The notes under the pieces were generated by a model, which was not told the origin of the DNA, did not search any database, and saw nothing but the letters and a program-made list of their open reading frames with translations. Both the position numbers and the translations under genes were made by a program. DNA of 64,000 nucleotides from Candidatus Obscuribacterales bacterium. Lineage in GTDB: Bacteria; Cyanobacteriota; Vampirovibrionia; Obscuribacterales; Obscuribacteraceae. Positions 63,075-64,000 of the stretch are shown here, in pieces (the first letter of the stretch is position 1; the number at the start of each line of letters is the position of its first letter). The stretch covers positions 170,084-234,083 of the forward strand of contig JAIETZ010000005.1 of the NCBI GenBank assembly GCA_019744775.1. The letters are read 5' to 3'.

Positions 63075-63232
63075 CGTCAGGTTGAACTATCCACCAATCC
63101 AAATCCTAGCCGCACCTGGAGCTTTCCGGGCTCGACCTGACGACTGCTGCCACCAAGATTCCTTCTTGTCGTAACCTGGGTGCCCCCCTGGGTTACGCAG
63201 CGGCGTTTAGCACTAACTACGCAATCGACTAA
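63075..63232 (+). ncRNA. Candidate structured non-coding RNA
   Basis: Helix 1 pairs 63075-63085 with 63132-63142 (11 pairs, one G-U) and encloses a 6-pair hairpin at 63115-63120/63125-63130. Directly after it, 63144-63150 pairs with 63197-63203 (7 pairs) and closes a three-way junction with hairpins at 63154-63158/63164-63168 and 63171-63176/63191-63196. The predicted transcription start falls on the first base of helix 1. No ribosome site or coding frame fits. I could not match it to SRP RNA, RNase P RNA, tmRNA or a riboswitch known to me. The 3' end is unclear, since no T-run follows. Structure is inferred by eye. Confidence 0.45.
63216..63232. repeat. 17-base direct repeat, left copy
   Basis: ACTACGCAATCGACTAA is repeated exactly at 63413-63429, where it is the 3' end of the nucleotidyltransferase gene. 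The two copies are 197 bases apart. Confidence 0.7.
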
Positions 63233-63276
63233 AAAAAGAAAATCAAATCAGTGACTTAGCTGTTGCCGTTCCAGCG

Positions 63277-63319
63277 GTCCTGCATCACCGTTTTTCCGAG
63301 CAGGACAAAACCGGTGATG
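63277..63319. other. Interleaved inverted repeats (pseudoknot or switch)
   Basis: GTCCTGC (63277-63283) can pair with GCAGGAC (63300-63306). CATCACCG (63283-63290) can pair with CGGTGATG (63312-63319). The two pairings interlock and share one base, so they form either a pseudoknot or two mutually exclusive hairpins. Confidence 0.5.
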
Positions 63320-63406
63320 ACATCCGACCAAAATTGGCTGACAAATTAAGGCAATCGACAAGCCTGGTACCTTCGTGAAAGGTGAGACCAAATAGGGTTT
63401 TGGGCT

Positions 63407-63940
63407 TTAAATACTACGCAATCGACTAAGAAAAACTTTGAATTTTTCTTCTTGTCCTTCATGACCAGCCCAAGATTCAACCTTTTCTAGACTTATCGGG
63501 TGTTTCTCTGCAATCCAGACTGCTTGATCTAGACATTGACGGTCATTGCAATGAAAGAACCAGGCTAGTCTGTCCATGACTGATTGAGTAGGCGAGAGCA
63601 TAACTATATTTATGCTGCCTACTTTCAAACTGCCTTCCGGAATAACCGGTTGCTCATCGCCTATTCCAATTGGTCCTGGGGGAAATTCAACCGTGAATGT
63701 TGTGTCGGCATGGATAAAATCTTTTCCGCGACTTTCAAAGCCAAGCTCATGCATCGCTTCTTTTATTCGTTTTTGACTGGCAGAACTTATAAAGTCGAGA
63801 TCGCTGGATTCATATTTATTGTTCGTGTAAATACTTACAACTGATCCACCTACAAGAACAGCATTAATCTGATGCTCATTCAATTTTTGAACAACAATAG
63901 CAGCTAATTCTTCGCGAGTAGTCTTTGGAGTTATTTTCAT
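63407..63940 (-). CDS. Nucleotidyltransferase, AbiEii/DUF6036-like
   Basis: A 177-residue protein of the DNA polymerase beta-like nucleotidyltransferase fold. AVLVGGSVVSIYTNNKYESSDLDF gives GGS (31-33) and a DxD (Asp47, Asp49), the metal-binding core. The rest is short, with MLSPTQSVMDRLAWFFHCNDRQCLDQAVWI, a helix seen in AbiEii and related toxins of nucleotidyltransferase toxin-antitoxin pairs. The start overlaps the stop of an upstream gene by 4 bases (ATGA), fitting a two-gene module. Whether it is a toxin is not shown. The last codons coincide with the 17-base direct repeat. Confidence 0.78.
   Translation of the reverse strand: MKITPKTTREELAAIVVQKLNEHQINAVLVGGSVVSIYTNNKYESSDLDFISSASQKRIKEAMHELGFESRGKDFIHADTTFTVEFPPGPIGIGDEQPVIPEGSLKVGSINIVMLSPTQSVMDRLAWFFHCNDRQCLDQAVWIAEKHPISLEKVESWAGHEGQEEKFKVFLSRLRSI
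63413..63429. repeat. 17-base direct repeat, right copy
   Basis: An exact copy of 63216-63232, located in the last codons of the nucleotidyltransferase gene, where it encodes the C-terminal SRLRS on the minus strand. Confidence 0.7.
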
Positions 63941-64000
63941 AGCTGCTTACCTGTCCTGCGCGGACGTCTCCGTTGGCGAAAATATTTATTAGTCTCTTCA
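63937..64000 (-). CDS. Partial gene at right edge, basic C-terminus
   Basis: The minus-strand frame that ends in TGA at 63937-63939 is open to the window edge. It encodes at least 20 residues ending RQRRRPRRTGKQL. Its stop overlaps the nucleotidyltransferase start as ATGA, so the two are in one operon. A basic tail would fit a nucleic-acid-binding partner such as an antitoxin, but too little is visible to say. Confidence 0.5.
   Translation of the reverse strand, partial: EETNKYFRQRRRPRRTGKQL

Larger units (their letters stand above)
62995..63406. other. Gene-free region with promoter and RNA-like structure
   Basis: This 412-base region between two leftward genes has no convincing reading frame. 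It contains a consensus promoter (63040-63068), a string of nested inverted repeats (63075-63203), a 17-base direct repeat (63216-63232) and interleaved inverted repeats (63277-63319), listed separately. Confidence 0.6.

Noticed and set aside
63075..63232. The structured region as SRP RNA or RNase P RNA
   Set aside because: The minus strand contains GTCAGGTCGAGCCCGGAAAGC, which superficially recalls the SRP GGTCAGGTCCGGAAGG loop, but the inserted bases break the conserved tetraloop helix. None of the RNase P conserved blocks is present.
1..64000. CRISPR array, reverse transcriptase, transposase or tRNA
   Set aside because: I saw no regular spaced repeats of CRISPR size, no RT or DDE/Y1 transposase motifs in any frame, and no cloverleaf with a GTTC-type T-arm.

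Overview
The window is about 64 kb of gene-dense bacterial chromosome with moderate GC content and roughly 55 protein genes. I found no rRNA, tRNA, CRISPR array, transposase or phage genes. lpxB and an MsbA-type exporter indicate a Gram-negative cell with lipopolysaccharide. Several features are common in non-photosynthetic relatives of Cyanobacteria (Melainabacteria/Vampirovibrionia, for example Obscuribacterales): a GGDEF protein with a C-terminal PATAN domain, FecR and CHASE2 signalling, protein kinases fused to TPR repeats, and PPDK with its regulatory protein. That placement is an inference from gene content, not a measurement.

Layout. 1-7 kb: a gene cut by the left edge, two unknown proteins, an acyl-CoA synthetase, cutA, a two-domain fusion (deoxyribosyltransferase-like plus formylglutamate-hydrolase-like) and a DUF3465 protein. 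7-12 kb: sixA, ruvX, then a diguanylate cyclase coupled to a TonB-like protein. 12-16 kb: a tightly coupled envelope operon, secG-ubiE-lpxB-msbA. 16-25.6 kb: a signalling region. On the minus strand are two near-identical kinase-like/TPR membrane proteins and a two-lobed retropepsin. On the plus strand are a von Willebrand A protein, a PP2C-like phosphatase and a membrane-fused spermidine-synthase-like protein. A TacAT-type toxin-antitoxin pair lies between the two strands, flanked by two copies of the kinase 5' region. This resembles the TerY-P type triad (vWA + PP2C + kinase) with extra parts, and it is the best candidate here for an undescribed system.

25.6-38 kb: acyl-CoA carboxylase carboxyltransferase, a Tat-exported FAD oxidase, argS, a hotdog thioesterase, an FAD/NAD(P)-binding protein, three M16 peptidases (active, inactive, active) and MTA phosphorylase. 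38.2-38.9 kb: a gene graveyard with a ferritin-like remnant and another coding remnant. 38.9-44.8 kb: a CtpA-type protease, a BioD-like protein and the PDRP-PPDK pair. 44.8-49 kb: unknown proteins and an SDR. 49-53.8 kb: a FecR protein, a CHASE2 histidine kinase and a response regulator in one operon. 54-62 kb: small secreted proteins, an alpha/beta hydrolase, TPR and AI-2E-family proteins, and a coiled-coil plus vWA pair. 62.3-64 kb: a membrane protein, a promoter with an embedded operator palindrome followed by a region with the hallmarks of a structured non-coding RNA, and a nucleotidyltransferase of AbiEii-like type whose upstream partner runs off the right edge.

A short palindromic repeat with the core GGGCGCATTGCATGCGCCC is scattered through the window. 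One copy lies in frame inside ubiE.
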